Positions 18,962-27,094 of a DNA stretch of 64,000 nt are shown here, one piece after another (the stretch's first letter is position 1; every line of letters begins with the position of its first letter). Position numbers and translations under genes: made by a program. Source of the stretch: DATKYQ01 sp964640665 (lineage in GTDB: Bacteria; Myxococcota; B64-G9). The stretch is from the NCBI GenBank assembly GCA_964640665.1, contig CAZXHT010000016.1, forward strand, positions 1 to 64,000, written 5' to 3'. Below the pieces are notes generated by a model. That model saw nothing but the letters and a program-made list of their open reading frames with translations, searched no databases and had not been told where the DNA came from.

Positions 18962-21304
18962 ATGTCCGGAAGCAAAAAAACATGGTTGGTTCTTGGCACA
19001 CTGATTCTCAACTGCGCTTGTGAAGAGCCCAAGCCGGCCCCTACCGGCCGTCTCGGCGGCCCAACCGATCTGGCGATAGTCAAGGGCTGCCCGCAGAAAG
19101 TACCCGATTGCGACAAGAGCGATCCGGATAATTCGAGACACCTGTTGCTGATGACCAACTCGCTGGACGATGCCTTGCGAGTATTCGACGTTGAAGACAG
19201 GCGTTTCTATTCGGCCCCCGACCCACTGTTCGCTTTTTCGATAAGGGTCGGTCGTTACCCGAAGAGCCTGGCGGTGGATCCTTTCGGGGAATACGCTTTC
19301 GTGGTCAACGGTATCTCCGCCGATGTCTCGCTTGTCGACCTGGCGCCCGACAGGATGGTCGAAGTGGACAGCGACTGGGACTCGTGTACCTCGTTCTGCG
19401 GGCCTTGCCGCCATCCGGATACGCTCGACGAGAACTGGGTCTATGCACCCGTGGACGATCGTTGTCGCGCGGGAGTCAGCAGAGTAACGCTGGGTACGGC
19501 GGCAAATATCGAGCCGGATGACATCGTTGCCCCGCTGGCCCGGGAAGGAGAATGGGAGGGGCCCTGGGATCGAACCAAGGCGCTGCCCGTATTCGTAAGC
19601 CTGGCAGGCATCGGTCAGGTGGCGCGGCTGGAATTTCGCTACCCGGGATACGGCCCCGGTTACGCCCAGCGTATGGACCTGGCTGAAGTCCTCGAGGTCG
19701 GAGGCCGTCCGTCGGGAATGGCCATCACCCGCGACGGTAGTCAGGTTTTCGTAGCCGACGAGGCGTCGGACACTATCGTCGCCATCGACACCGCCAAGAT
19801 GACTTTCGACAGGATAGACGTCGGCGGTCCCTCCAGGAGGTTGGCGCTGACTCCTGACGACTCGACGCTCTACGTGGTGCGTCTCGACGAAGGATTGATA
19901 AGCCTGGTGGATGTTGCCGCGCACGGTTACCTGCCGCGCGGCGAGGCGCCGATCAACGCGCAGGATCCCGAGGGCTGGCCGACCGACATCAGCCTGCCGG
20001 GCATTCCCCGTTCGATAACTTTCACAAGCGGCGTCTCGGCCAAGGTGTTCGACGAGAGCGGAGTGGCTTCAAGGGACTACACCAGCGAGCTTCTGACCAG
20101 TGTGGAGCTAAGCGGGAGCCTGTCCAAGGATACCGACTACGAAGAGAAGGTGGTCAAGACATTCGCCTTCGTCTCTGACATGAACGGTTATGTCTACATG
20201 CTGGATGCCGAGAATCATCGTCCGGTCGACATGTATCCCCACGTCGGGGCCAACGTTGCAGGCAGGCCGTCTTTGAATCTCGGCGGGGTGACAATAGAAG
20301 AGGACGCGCTCGACACCTGCAACGAAAAAGGAGATTGCCCCTATCCCAACCTGGCCGACTATGGCGAGGGCTACACCATAGCGGTGGATAAAGACGGCAA
20401 CCCGGTGCCATGCGACGGGAACGGCAGTATCGACCTCGACGCCGAAGGCGTACCGATCTGTGTCTGCGATAATGGCTACCACGCGCTGGGGAGAAACTGT
20501 CTTTCCGACGACAAGAACGAGATCCTGCGCAACTTCCACGGCATCCAGGTTCGGCCGGGCACAACCCGCAGTGAGGGCTGGATCTTCACCTGGGAGGGAG
20601 TGCTTACGGGAACCGAGCATTCGGCCAGCGGCAGTCTGGGCGCCTGGCGCCTGGATGACGACCGGATCGGGTTGGACTTCCTCGCCGCGGGGGTGGAAGC
20701 AGGAGACGTGCTGCAGATCCTCAGCGATCCAGGCCAGCAGGGCGGGGGAGGCGACGATCCCTGCCGGGTCGGTTCGGGAGCCTCCGAGGAAGGGAGCGCG
20801 CGCACTGAATTCACGGTCAGCGCGGTCGACACTAAGATGCTCGATATCTCGCCTGTAGGGGGCATCGACCTGGCCGGTTGCTGGCCGGAGGCGGTGCGCT
20901 ACCGGGTGCGAGTCAAAAACGCATGGACGGTTTACGGCATCGTGAGCGGTGCGATGCCCCGCCTGACAAACGTACCCTTTCAGGATCCGGCGCCCGATCC
21001 CCCCATCTACGACAACGGGCTGATAGCCTTGACAATGTTCGAAAGCGAGCAAGCCGCGATCCCCCGCGACTCGACCTGGGGCTTCAACACGGACAGCGGT
21101 TTCGCGACCAACAAGTTCGCATCGTTAGTCCAGCCCGGCGTGGCAGGTGCGATTGTGCCGGTAGACCTGGAAGACGACGAGGAAGCGGAAGCGGAAAGCC
21201 ACGGCGTAGACGACAGGCTCTACGTGGTATTCGAAGGCTCCAACGCAATGCTGGAGTTCTTCCCTTCAAACATGGATCCCACCAACTACTTGTTATACCA
21301 GTAG
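18962..21304 (+). CDS. YVTN-type beta-propeller lipoprotein
   Basis: 780 residues. MSGSKKTWLVLGTLILNCAC is a lipoprotein signal. The N-terminal half (about 50-330) has propeller blades such as RYPKSLAVDPFGEYAFVVNG, GRPSGMAITRDGSQVFVADE and PSRRLALTPDDSTLYVVRLD. A Cys-rich EGF-like patch (about 450-520, CDGNGSIDLDAEGVPICVC) is followed by a beta-rich C-terminal region ending EFFPSNMDPTNYLLYQ. It starts 12 bases after the previous gene. Such proteins bind ligands or serve as surface scaffolds; the substrate is unknown. The gene ends convergently with the GlpX-like gene. Confidence 0.75.
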   Translation: MSGSKKTWLVLGTLILNCACEEPKPAPTGRLGGPTDLAIVKGCPQKVPDCDKSDPDNSRHLLLMTNSLDDALRVFDVEDRRFYSAPDPLFAFSIRVGRYPKSLAVDPFGEYAFVVNGISADVSLVDLAPDRMVEVDSDWDSCTSFCGPCRHPDTLDENWVYAPVDDRCRAGVSRVTLGTAANIEPDDIVAPLAREGEWEGPWDRTKALPVFVSLAGIGQVARLEFRYPGYGPGYAQRMDLAEVLEVGGRPSGMAITRDGSQVFVADEASDTIVAIDTAKMTFDRIDVGGPSRRLALTPDDSTLYVVRLDEGLISLVDVAAHGYLPRGEAPINAQDPEGWPTDISLPGIPRSITFTSGVSAKVFDESGVASRDYTSELLTSVELSGSLSKDTDYEEKVVKTFAFVSDMNGYVYMLDAENHRPVDMYPHVGANVAGRPSLNLGGVTIEEDALDTCNEKGDCPYPNLADYGEGYTIAVDKDGNPVPCDGNGSIDLDAEGVPICVCDNGYHALGRNCLSDDKNEILRNFHGIQVRPGTTRSEGWIFTWEGVLTGTEHSASGSLGAWRLDDDRIGLDFLAAGVEAGDVLQILSDPGQQGGGGDDPCRVGSGASEEGSARTEFTVSAVDTKMLDISPVGGIDLAGCWPEAVRYRVRVKNAWTVYGIVSGAMPRLTNVPFQDPAPDPPIYDNGLIALTMFESEQAAIPRDSTWGFNTDSGFATNKFASLVQPGVAGAIVPVDLEDDEEAEAESHGVDDRLYVVFEGSNAMLEFFPSNMDPTNYLLYQ

Positions 21305-21309
21305 GATAA

Positions 21310-21320
21310 GGGGTAACCCC
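21310..21320. repeat. Short palindrome between convergent genes
   Basis: GGGGTAACCCC is a self-complementary element lying between the stop of the propeller lipoprotein and the stop of the GlpX-like gene. It is too short, and lacks a T-run, for a confident terminator call. Confidence 0.35.
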
Positions 21321-21321
21321 A

Positions 21322-22938
21322 CTACTCGGTTAAAAACCAATCCGATCTTTTCGATCTCACAACATTTATGATTTTTTCATCCACCTCGGTAAACCTCTGA
21401 GTTTTTCCTTCCTCTCGAAGTGACGCATAGGTTGGTTCATCAAACTTGATTTTCCCATCAACGAAATCAATCGCCAAATAATACTCCTGGCTGAATTCGA
21501 TCCTTAACCTCTCCGGGTTATCAGCCAACATCTGATCAACACGTTTTTCTATTTCGCCGGCGTCTTTCAGGCCCAGCAACATGGTCATAAAAGGGGTGAG
21601 AAGTGCCTCTGTACCTTTTCGGTCGGTTGCATACTCGAAAACGAAATGCATTATCTCGGCAAGTCCATTCGAAGAAATCTCAACCGCATGTGCGGCTATT
21701 CCCTCAAGGCCAAACTTGACGCCAACCAATCCAGAATTCGACGGTGCATAGGGATCCATCCAGAAAACGTCGGTATTCGCGCCATAAACTGCTATGCCGT
21801 CGGCAAAAGGATTCTCAAAAATGTCCTCGATCCCAAATTTGGCATGGGGATCAAAACCAAATTTTCTAATAGAAGCTTCTTCCTTCGGATCAAATTTGCA
21901 CCCGTCTTCCCATTTGTTACTCTTCAATCCACTTTTGCTGGCGAACTGAAGCAGAACAGACCCTCCTCTCCACACAACCGGGATGATAAGCCCGGCCTCC
22001 GCCGCACCACCGACGTTTGCGGTAATACCGTGAAGAGGATAACCATTCTCAAAGAAATACTGTGCGATGGCGGCAGATACTGCGGGCATAACATCGCCGT
22101 CCTTATCCCGGATGAAGTTAGGCCCTTTTTCTGCGATCTCGTTCATCAAGCCGTCATGTCTGGCCCTGATCAAACAGAAGAAGTTCAACTTATTTTTTGG
22201 AACACCATGTGCACGTGAAAACGCCTCTACAATTACTTCAGCAGGACTCCCCGTGTTGACATGAGCAGGAAGCTTCTTACTGCTTACGAGCTTTACCATG
22301 TACTCATCTGGAAGAGGTTTGACTTTTGATTGAGTGTACACTCCTGCAGTAACGGAGTCGTGCAACCCCTCCGTGGCTTTTCCGGTTCCATCAACGTCAT
22401 CGCTGATAATATAAATAATATTTGTTTTGCTTTTGGCGCCATGTTTGGAATCCAAGGCGACTCGTAATTCTTCCGGGCCGAACATCTGTCCACGAAATCT
22501 TGCCGGGTTGCCTCCCGCCTCTCCGGGTTTTACTCGCTCTCCCTCTGAGGCCGCAACAACACCCACGGTATTTCCAAAAGTGCAGAGTATCTCATTCAAT
22601 CCAACTCCCTGCACTCCGGAAGCGCTGCGGTCGACCATCCTCTTCACCACATCGCTCTTTCCCATGCCGAGTCCGCTCGCAAACACAGCCGATGATCCGA
22701 CTGCATGTAACAAGGTGAGAGAGTATCTCAATTCATTGCGTAAGATCCCCTCCTTGGCCTTTGGATGGGCAGATACCGGTATCAGGGACTCTTTTGACAC
22801 CGACCCGAGTCTTAGCCCATACATTTCGAGGAATTTGCCGACTAAATCATTTAGTTTGTTTATCTCGGATGCCCGAAGGTTTCTTGTTCTTGTCCTCGAC
22901 GGCCGAATGGCTTCAATGTTCGTTATTACTCCTGCCAC
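21322..22938 (-). CDS. Divergent fructose-1,6-bisphosphatase class II (GlpX) family protein
   Basis: 538 residues from the GTG at 22938 behind AGAAAGGAAAT; a TTG at 22980 is an alternative. Similarity to GlpX is visible at three blocks in the right order: DDVDGTGKATEGL (GlpX DPIEGTRMTA); ARHDGLMNEIAEKG with FIRDKDGDVMPAVSAA (GlpX RHDAVIAEMQQLG with PDGDVAASI); and ITANVGGAAEAGLIIPV (GlpX GIGGAPEGVVSAA). It is much longer than the usual 330 or so residues and has large insertions. GlpX enzymes remove the C1 phosphate of fructose 1,6-bisphosphate or sedoheptulose 1,7-bisphosphate. The upstream neighbour on the same strand is an aldolase-like gene, which fits sugar-bisphosphate metabolism. Base composition is more AT-rich than in the flanking genes. 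Confidence 0.7.
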   Translation of the reverse strand: MAGVITNIEAIRPSRTRTRNLRASEINKLNDLVGKFLEMYGLRLGSVSKESLIPVSAHPKAKEGILRNELRYSLTLLHAVGSSAVFASGLGMGKSDVVKRMVDRSASGVQGVGLNEILCTFGNTVGVVAASEGERVKPGEAGGNPARFRGQMFGPEELRVALDSKHGAKSKTNIIYIISDDVDGTGKATEGLHDSVTAGVYTQSKVKPLPDEYMVKLVSSKKLPAHVNTGSPAEVIVEAFSRAHGVPKNKLNFFCLIRARHDGLMNEIAEKGPNFIRDKDGDVMPAVSAAIAQYFFENGYPLHGITANVGGAAEAGLIIPVVWRGGSVLLQFASKSGLKSNKWEDGCKFDPKEEASIRKFGFDPHAKFGIEDIFENPFADGIAVYGANTDVFWMDPYAPSNSGLVGVKFGLEGIAAHAVEISSNGLAEIMHFVFEYATDRKGTEALLTPFMTMLLGLKDAGEIEKRVDQMLADNPERLRIEFSQEYYLAIDFVDGKIKFDEPTYASLREEGKTQRFTEVDEKIINVVRSKRSDWFLTE

Positions 22939-23030
22939 TTGACACCATTTCCTTTCTGCCGAATACCCACAGTAAATCAATCAGTTAAGCCGGCATCGGC
23001 GCTTTGCGTATTGGATTTTCCAGAAGCAGT

Positions 23031-24500
23031 CTACCCTTCTTTGGGAAACGGTCTTTGAAAATCGCGATCGGTTATGTACTCGGCAATCAAATCCTTGGTG
23101 TCCTTTACTCCCAGTTGCTCGAACAAAAAAGTGAATTGATTGTACAACTCTTCCGCCACGCTGGCTCGAATCTCTTCCGGCAGCGTCCAGAACAAATGTT
23201 TCATCGGACCGAGTGCCTTTTTCCGGGTTGAGTACGCAAATTGGACGAAAGTCTTCCCCGGCTTCCATTCCTCGATGAAATTATCCACTAGAAATCGTTC
23301 TATCGACGGTTGCACGCCTTTAACCTCAAAAGCGCTCTTGTACAAGATATTTTGAAAACCGGTGGCCAAATGCACCTCAACCGCACCGTGTTCCGGGAAC
23401 AGGCTGAAAGCGTCTTGCGGCAGTGTAGACGCTCCGTGCTGAACGGAACCCGCCCAACCAAACTCTCTGCCTTTTTCGGTAGCCATCCTCAAGACGTCAA
23501 ATGCTATGTTGACCTCGGCAACGCCTCCTCCAGGCAAAGGAGTGCCGCCATGTGCCGTGCCATCATTTACCGCGATCTTGCGTATACCCAACGAAGGGTC
23601 TATGTCCAACCGATTCATATGCGCCAAGATTCCCTTGGCGTAGGCATCAAGGTCTTCTTCGCGGGTATTCATTTTCCCCACCTCGCCGGTTTCACCTCCC
23701 ACCAAGGTACGCCAAGGAGTTCCGAGCACTGCTTCGGTTTTCCTTACATCTGCAATCTTTTCTGCGGTCAGGCGGGCATTGTCCTCCTGTTGCTCCGCAA
23801 AGGACAGCCCTTCTTCGTTTCTCCTCTCGAAGGGAGACATATCCAGGTCGATAGATCCGAAGCCGTATGCCAATAGATCTCTGATAAGCACACGATGAGC
23901 CGCAATTTCGGATTTAGCCGCATCTCCGCCCTGTCGTACCGGTTTGGACTTCAACTGGATGTGGTCACCTTGCAAGAAAAGAGGTCCTTTGAATCCTTCC
24001 AATACGGCCGCAGCTTGAATGATCGCTGCAAATTCCATCGGTTGCTGACCCGTATATCCAATCTCGGAACGGGCTATCTCGACCAACAGGGCGCCTACAT
24101 TGCTGTCTATTGCTGCTCTGAACAGAGCCCTGGCCGTATCCAATGAGTTTCCCCGGACATTGACTGCCGGAAAGCACATTTTTCTCGTAATCTTACCCTC
24201 CGCGATGGCGACATATACTTCTTGGGGAGAGTTCAGTTTTGCCCCCAACTGCCGAGCAGCCTCTCCAATTATCCAGGCCGATAGCGATCTCACCTCAGCG
24301 GACGCGCTCTCTGTTCCGAAATCAGCCGCATTGGCCGCCAGGGCGGGCAAACAACTCTTGAAAGCATTTTCATCAGTTACCACCAGTTTCTCGCCATCGA
24401 GTTTTGCTCCCAACAAGGCGTTTTTCACAAGCTCCGTCCTGTTCGAATACATCTTGACCACCGATGGAGAATGGACGAGTAGTTTTCCAATGGTCACCAT
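23031..24500 (-). CDS. Class II fructose-bisphosphate aldolase-like protein
   Basis: 489 residues. The ATG follows AGAAGGAGAG by 8 bases. Class II aldolase features can be traced: GPLFLQGDHIQLK (zinc/catalytic GDH region), TLVGGETGEVGK (a family EIGxxGG-like block), SVQHGASTLP (the HGGSG-like phosphate/zinc block) and AVEVHLATGFQNILY (the NVDT-like strand). It is longer than the typical 290-360 residues. The reaction would be reversible cleavage of a ketose bisphosphate to triose phosphates. It starts the minus-strand operon with the GlpX-like gene (92-base gap) and has a sigma-70-like promoter upstream. Like its partner it is AT-rich for this window, suggesting acquisition by transfer. Confidence 0.72.
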   Translation of the reverse strand: MVTIGKLLVHSPSVVKMYSNRTELVKNALLGAKLDGEKLVVTDENAFKSCLPALAANAADFGTESASAEVRSLSAWIIGEAARQLGAKLNSPQEVYVAIAEGKITRKMCFPAVNVRGNSLDTARALFRAAIDSNVGALLVEIARSEIGYTGQQPMEFAAIIQAAAVLEGFKGPLFLQGDHIQLKSKPVRQGGDAAKSEIAAHRVLIRDLLAYGFGSIDLDMSPFERRNEEGLSFAEQQEDNARLTAEKIADVRKTEAVLGTPWRTLVGGETGEVGKMNTREEDLDAYAKGILAHMNRLDIDPSLGIRKIAVNDGTAHGGTPLPGGGVAEVNIAFDVLRMATEKGREFGWAGSVQHGASTLPQDAFSLFPEHGAVEVHLATGFQNILYKSAFEVKGVQPSIERFLVDNFIEEWKPGKTFVQFAYSTRKKALGPMKHLFWTLPEEIRASVAEELYNQFTFLFEQLGVKDTKDLIAEYITDRDFQRPFPKEG

Positions 24501-24557
24501 TTTTTTTCTCTCCTTCTGTCTGGATCGTTCGGTTTACTTGCCTCCTGCACCAAGTTG

Positions 24558-24586
24558 AGCATAAGACACTGCGAAAGGGATTTCAA
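24558..24586 (-). promoter_or_regulatory. Sigma-70-like promoter for the aldolase/GlpX pair
   Basis: On the minus strand TTGAAA (-35) and TATGCT (-10) are separated by exactly 17 bases, about 60 bases upstream of the aldolase ATG. Five of six and four of six bases match consensus respectively. Confidence 0.55.
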
Positions 24587-24679
24587 ATACAATCTTTTAA
24601 ATGATGGACGAATCTTTTATTTTGCCGGAAATAATCTCCGCCTCTAATTGATTGAAACGGCTCCACCTACGGCGGAAAA

Positions 24680-24705
24680 TTCCAACAGCTCCAACACTGT
24701 TGGAA
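24680..24705 (-). terminator. Possible intrinsic terminator after the DPGADPG lipoprotein gene
   Basis: TTCCAACA and TGTTGGAA form a perfect 8-base stem with a 10-base loop, 10 bases beyond the lipoprotein stop on the minus strand. The sequence continues into TTTTCC. The T-run is short, so efficiency is doubtful. Confidence 0.45.
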
Positions 24706-24714
24706 TGCGCGGGT

Positions 24715-26250
24715 TTACCGGTAGGTCGCCCACATCTGGTTGACGAAATTGTCCCAGGCCTGGCCCTGGCGCTGGAAGTTCGCCCGGTAATCGAGACCGG
24801 ACATGTCGAAGATGGTCTGCGTGTAGGCCTCATCCCCGGTCGGGTCCATCCACCGGTCGGCGTAGGCGAAAAAGGGGTCGTGGTTCCAGTTGGTCTGGGC
24901 GTTCATCAGGCGGGCGGCCAGCGCCTGGCCCACCCAGGCAATCGAGGTGCAACACCGCCGGTAGCCCTCGCCGATTCCATCTCCCTCCCATTGATCCGGC
25001 GGAAGGTGTTCGTAGGGTCCCCACCCGGGGGTGTCGCTCACCGGCTGGTTGTTCCAGATGCCCATGTGCCCGGTGTAGATCAGCGTGGCCCCGTTCCAGG
25101 CCGGGCCCCAGGGCGGCGCGTCGGCGAACGCGGTATGCATGTCCTCGCCGAACTGTACCCCGGGGTAGGTCACGCTGGGCGAGGCCATTTGATCGTCGCC
25201 CAACAGAAGCCCGGCCAGGATGATGGGCCACTTGCGCCCGCTCCCGTGTCCCCCGTGGGCGTACCAGCCCGCGTACCCTTCTCGCACCAGGCCCCAGAGA
25301 TCGATCCCGTGCTGGATATAACCGATCAAGAGTCGCTCGCGAACCTCCTGCTGGGCAGGCGGCAATTCCAGCATGAGCAACAGACTGACGATCCCGGCCA
25401 TCCGTCCCTGCTCCCGCCCATACATGGCCATGTACTCCACCTGGGCGTCGAAAGCGTAGAACAGGTTGTCCACCCACGGGCGGATTAAACGATCGGCGAA
25501 CATCTGAAGATAGTCGCTCTCGACGGTTACCGGCGGGGCCAACTGCGGCAACAACGCCTGGTTGACTTCGGAGAACCGGTAGATCCGGTTCGACGTGTCG
25601 GCATAGGAAGGCCGGAAGGCATCGTCCGGGGCAGGAGCGTCGAGGCAAGTGAGAATCGAGACGCTCCAGACGGGTGAGTCCGATTGCTCTCCGTTGCCCT
25701 CCCGGAGCCAGTTGTCCACTTGGCCGGGCAGCGCCACCGAGATGGACGAGGCCAGGCTGTCGCCCGGGCCCAAGGCGATCGGCGGGGTCACCATCAAGGA
25801 TTCTTCGAAACGATTGCCCGGGGTGCGGTCGTCGAAACCGCTCTGGCTCTGGGCGGGCGGGATATTCTTGACGCTCCCGTTGCGCCCGTTGCCAGGCGCT
25901 GGATCGATGGCGCTCACCGTGACCGGGCCCACCACCCAGTAGTCCCCGGTGATGAATTGGCCAACCCGGGCCGGTGCGGAAAATGTCCAGGTGACTCCGT
26001 GGTCGGTCAGGCTGGTGACAAACTGGACGTCGGTGTCCGCACCCGGGTCCGCGCCGGGATCCGACCCCGGATCCGCACCCGGATCGGCGCCGGGGTCTCC
26101 GGCGGTCCCGCCGTCGTCGCCGTCCTGGATGTCACCGTCTTCCGGTTGCCCGGAATCTCCGCTGCTGCCAATCGAACCGGAACAGGAAAACCAGAAGCAC
26201 GATGCAACCAGGATCAAAACCCAACCAATACATGCGATCTTGTCGTTCAT
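24715..26250 (-). CDS. Large secreted lipoprotein, possibly an alpha/alpha-toroid carbohydrate-active protein
   Basis: 511 residues from the ATG at 26250. MNDKIACIGWVLILVASCFWFSC is a lipoprotein signal. A linker (residues 27-70) of Asp/Gly/Pro follows, with five DPGAD/DPGSD units that probably span away from the membrane. Residues about 75-250 are beta-rich. Residues 260-510 are Trp-rich and helical: RPWVDNLFYAFDAQVEYMA, then GWYAHGGHGSGRKWPIIL and GDGIGEGYRRCCTSIAWVGQ. The GGHGxGRKWPI pattern recalls alpha/alpha-barrel glycoside-processing proteins, but I cannot name a family. Catalytic residues are unknown. Confidence 0.72.
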   Translation of the reverse strand: MNDKIACIGWVLILVASCFWFSCSGSIGSSGDSGQPEDGDIQDGDDGGTAGDPGADPGADPGSDPGADPGADTDVQFVTSLTDHGVTWTFSAPARVGQFITGDYWVVGPVTVSAIDPAPGNGRNGSVKNIPPAQSQSGFDDRTPGNRFEESLMVTPPIALGPGDSLASSISVALPGQVDNWLREGNGEQSDSPVWSVSILTCLDAPAPDDAFRPSYADTSNRIYRFSEVNQALLPQLAPPVTVESDYLQMFADRLIRPWVDNLFYAFDAQVEYMAMYGREQGRMAGIVSLLLMLELPPAQQEVRERLLIGYIQHGIDLWGLVREGYAGWYAHGGHGSGRKWPIILAGLLLGDDQMASPSVTYPGVQFGEDMHTAFADAPPWGPAWNGATLIYTGHMGIWNNQPVSDTPGWGPYEHLPPDQWEGDGIGEGYRRCCTSIAWVGQALAARLMNAQTNWNHDPFFAYADRWMDPTGDEAYTQTIFDMSGLDYRANFQRQGQAWDNFVNQMWATYR

Positions 26251-26359
26251 CTTTTGATTGTACGAAAGAAGGCGAAACGGGCGCAAGTCATCCCGGTTCG
26301 AAAAAACAAATCTCAAAACTGAAACCCCATGTCAGGAATCTGAGCTCCTGCCGGAGTGG

Positions 26360-26608
26360 TTAGTACCTGGATTCCTCCCGGCGCAGGCGTGCCATCTCTT
26401 CTCGTTCTTCGATCTCCGCTTTATATAGGGACAAGTTCAAAGGGCAAGGAGGCTTGTTTTCGCCGACGTACTGGCACTCGTCCTGGTCGCACTGCACAAA
26501 GAACTCATCTGTGCTTCTCAGCCCAGCCGTGCTTTTCTTGCGCAGGATTATCTTTACCGTCTCATTGACAAGGTTGCACATGTACTCACTGGATTTCTTG
26601 ATGGCCAT
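26360..26608 (-). CDS. Small Cys-containing protein of unknown function
   Basis: 82 residues. The ATG is preceded by AGGAG at about 6 bases (AACAGGAGATTCA). The product begins MAIKKSSEYMCNLVNETVKI, and a cluster FVQCDQDECQYVGENKPPCP could bind zinc (Cys spacing C-x4-C-x9-C). It ends in a charged helix EIEEREEMARLRREESR. No signal peptide or membrane helix is present. Family unknown; the good ribosome binding site and composition support a real gene. Confidence 0.6.
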   Translation of the reverse strand: MAIKKSSEYMCNLVNETVKIILRKKSTAGLRSTDEFFVQCDQDECQYVGENKPPCPLNLSLYKAEIEEREEMARLRREESRY

Positions 26609-26703
26609 TGAATCTCCTGTTGCGGTGTATTTTACTGAAATATCAGACGGTTGTCAAGGGCCAAATGGGTAATCGGCCAGCCTAAAGTGTTTCTCAGGCG
26701 AAG

Positions 26704-26997
26704 CTAGACTGCGCTGTCCTGGACTGGCAACAAGCTTACCAAAGTAGCTCCCCAGGCGCCGGCTTCCGGGCCGGCCAGTTTATATGACTCGACTTCGGGG
26801 ATTTTTTCTAAGACCGAGTGGACCGTGCGCCGAAGCGCCCCGGTGCCCTTACCGTGCACGATACGCACCTGCAAAATCCCCAGCCGCCGGCATTCGGCCA
26901 GGTAGTCGGGAACCAGATCTTTCACCTCGCGCGGATGAAATGTGTGCAGATCCAAAGTCCCGTCGATCGGAATTTCAACCGGTTCGATCTCGTCCAT
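26704..26997 (-). CDS. Smr-domain protein
   Basis: 97 residues from the ATG at 26997 (MDEIEPVEIPIDGTLDLHTF). The Smr signature is complete: the LDLHTF/HPREV block, the long helix DYLAECRRLG, and IVHGKGTGALRRTVHSVL with the HGKGTG nuclease-associated motif. It ends GAWGATLVSLL. Stand-alone Smr domains are small DNA/RNA-binding endonuclease-like proteins related to the MutS2 C-terminus; some cut branched DNA and others rescue collided ribosomes. The open frame continues upstream to 27135 and into the glycosyltransferase gene, but that part is not Smr-like. The role here is unknown. Confidence 0.85.
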   Translation of the reverse strand: MDEIEPVEIPIDGTLDLHTFHPREVKDLVPDYLAECRRLGILQVRIVHGKGTGALRRTVHSVLEKIPEVESYKLAGPEAGAWGATLVSLLPVQDSAV

Positions 26998-27094
26998 GGC
27001 CGGCCATACTAGCTCGTACCCAGCCGACCAACAAGCGCTAAAGCACAACGCCTTTCCCTTGGCGGGAGTGCGACTGAATCGTCGACGGGCACAC

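Noticed and set aside
24652..25488. 278-residue plus-strand open frame
   Set aside because: Antisense of the DPGADPG lipoprotein; Pro/Gly/Val-rich with no signal or motif.
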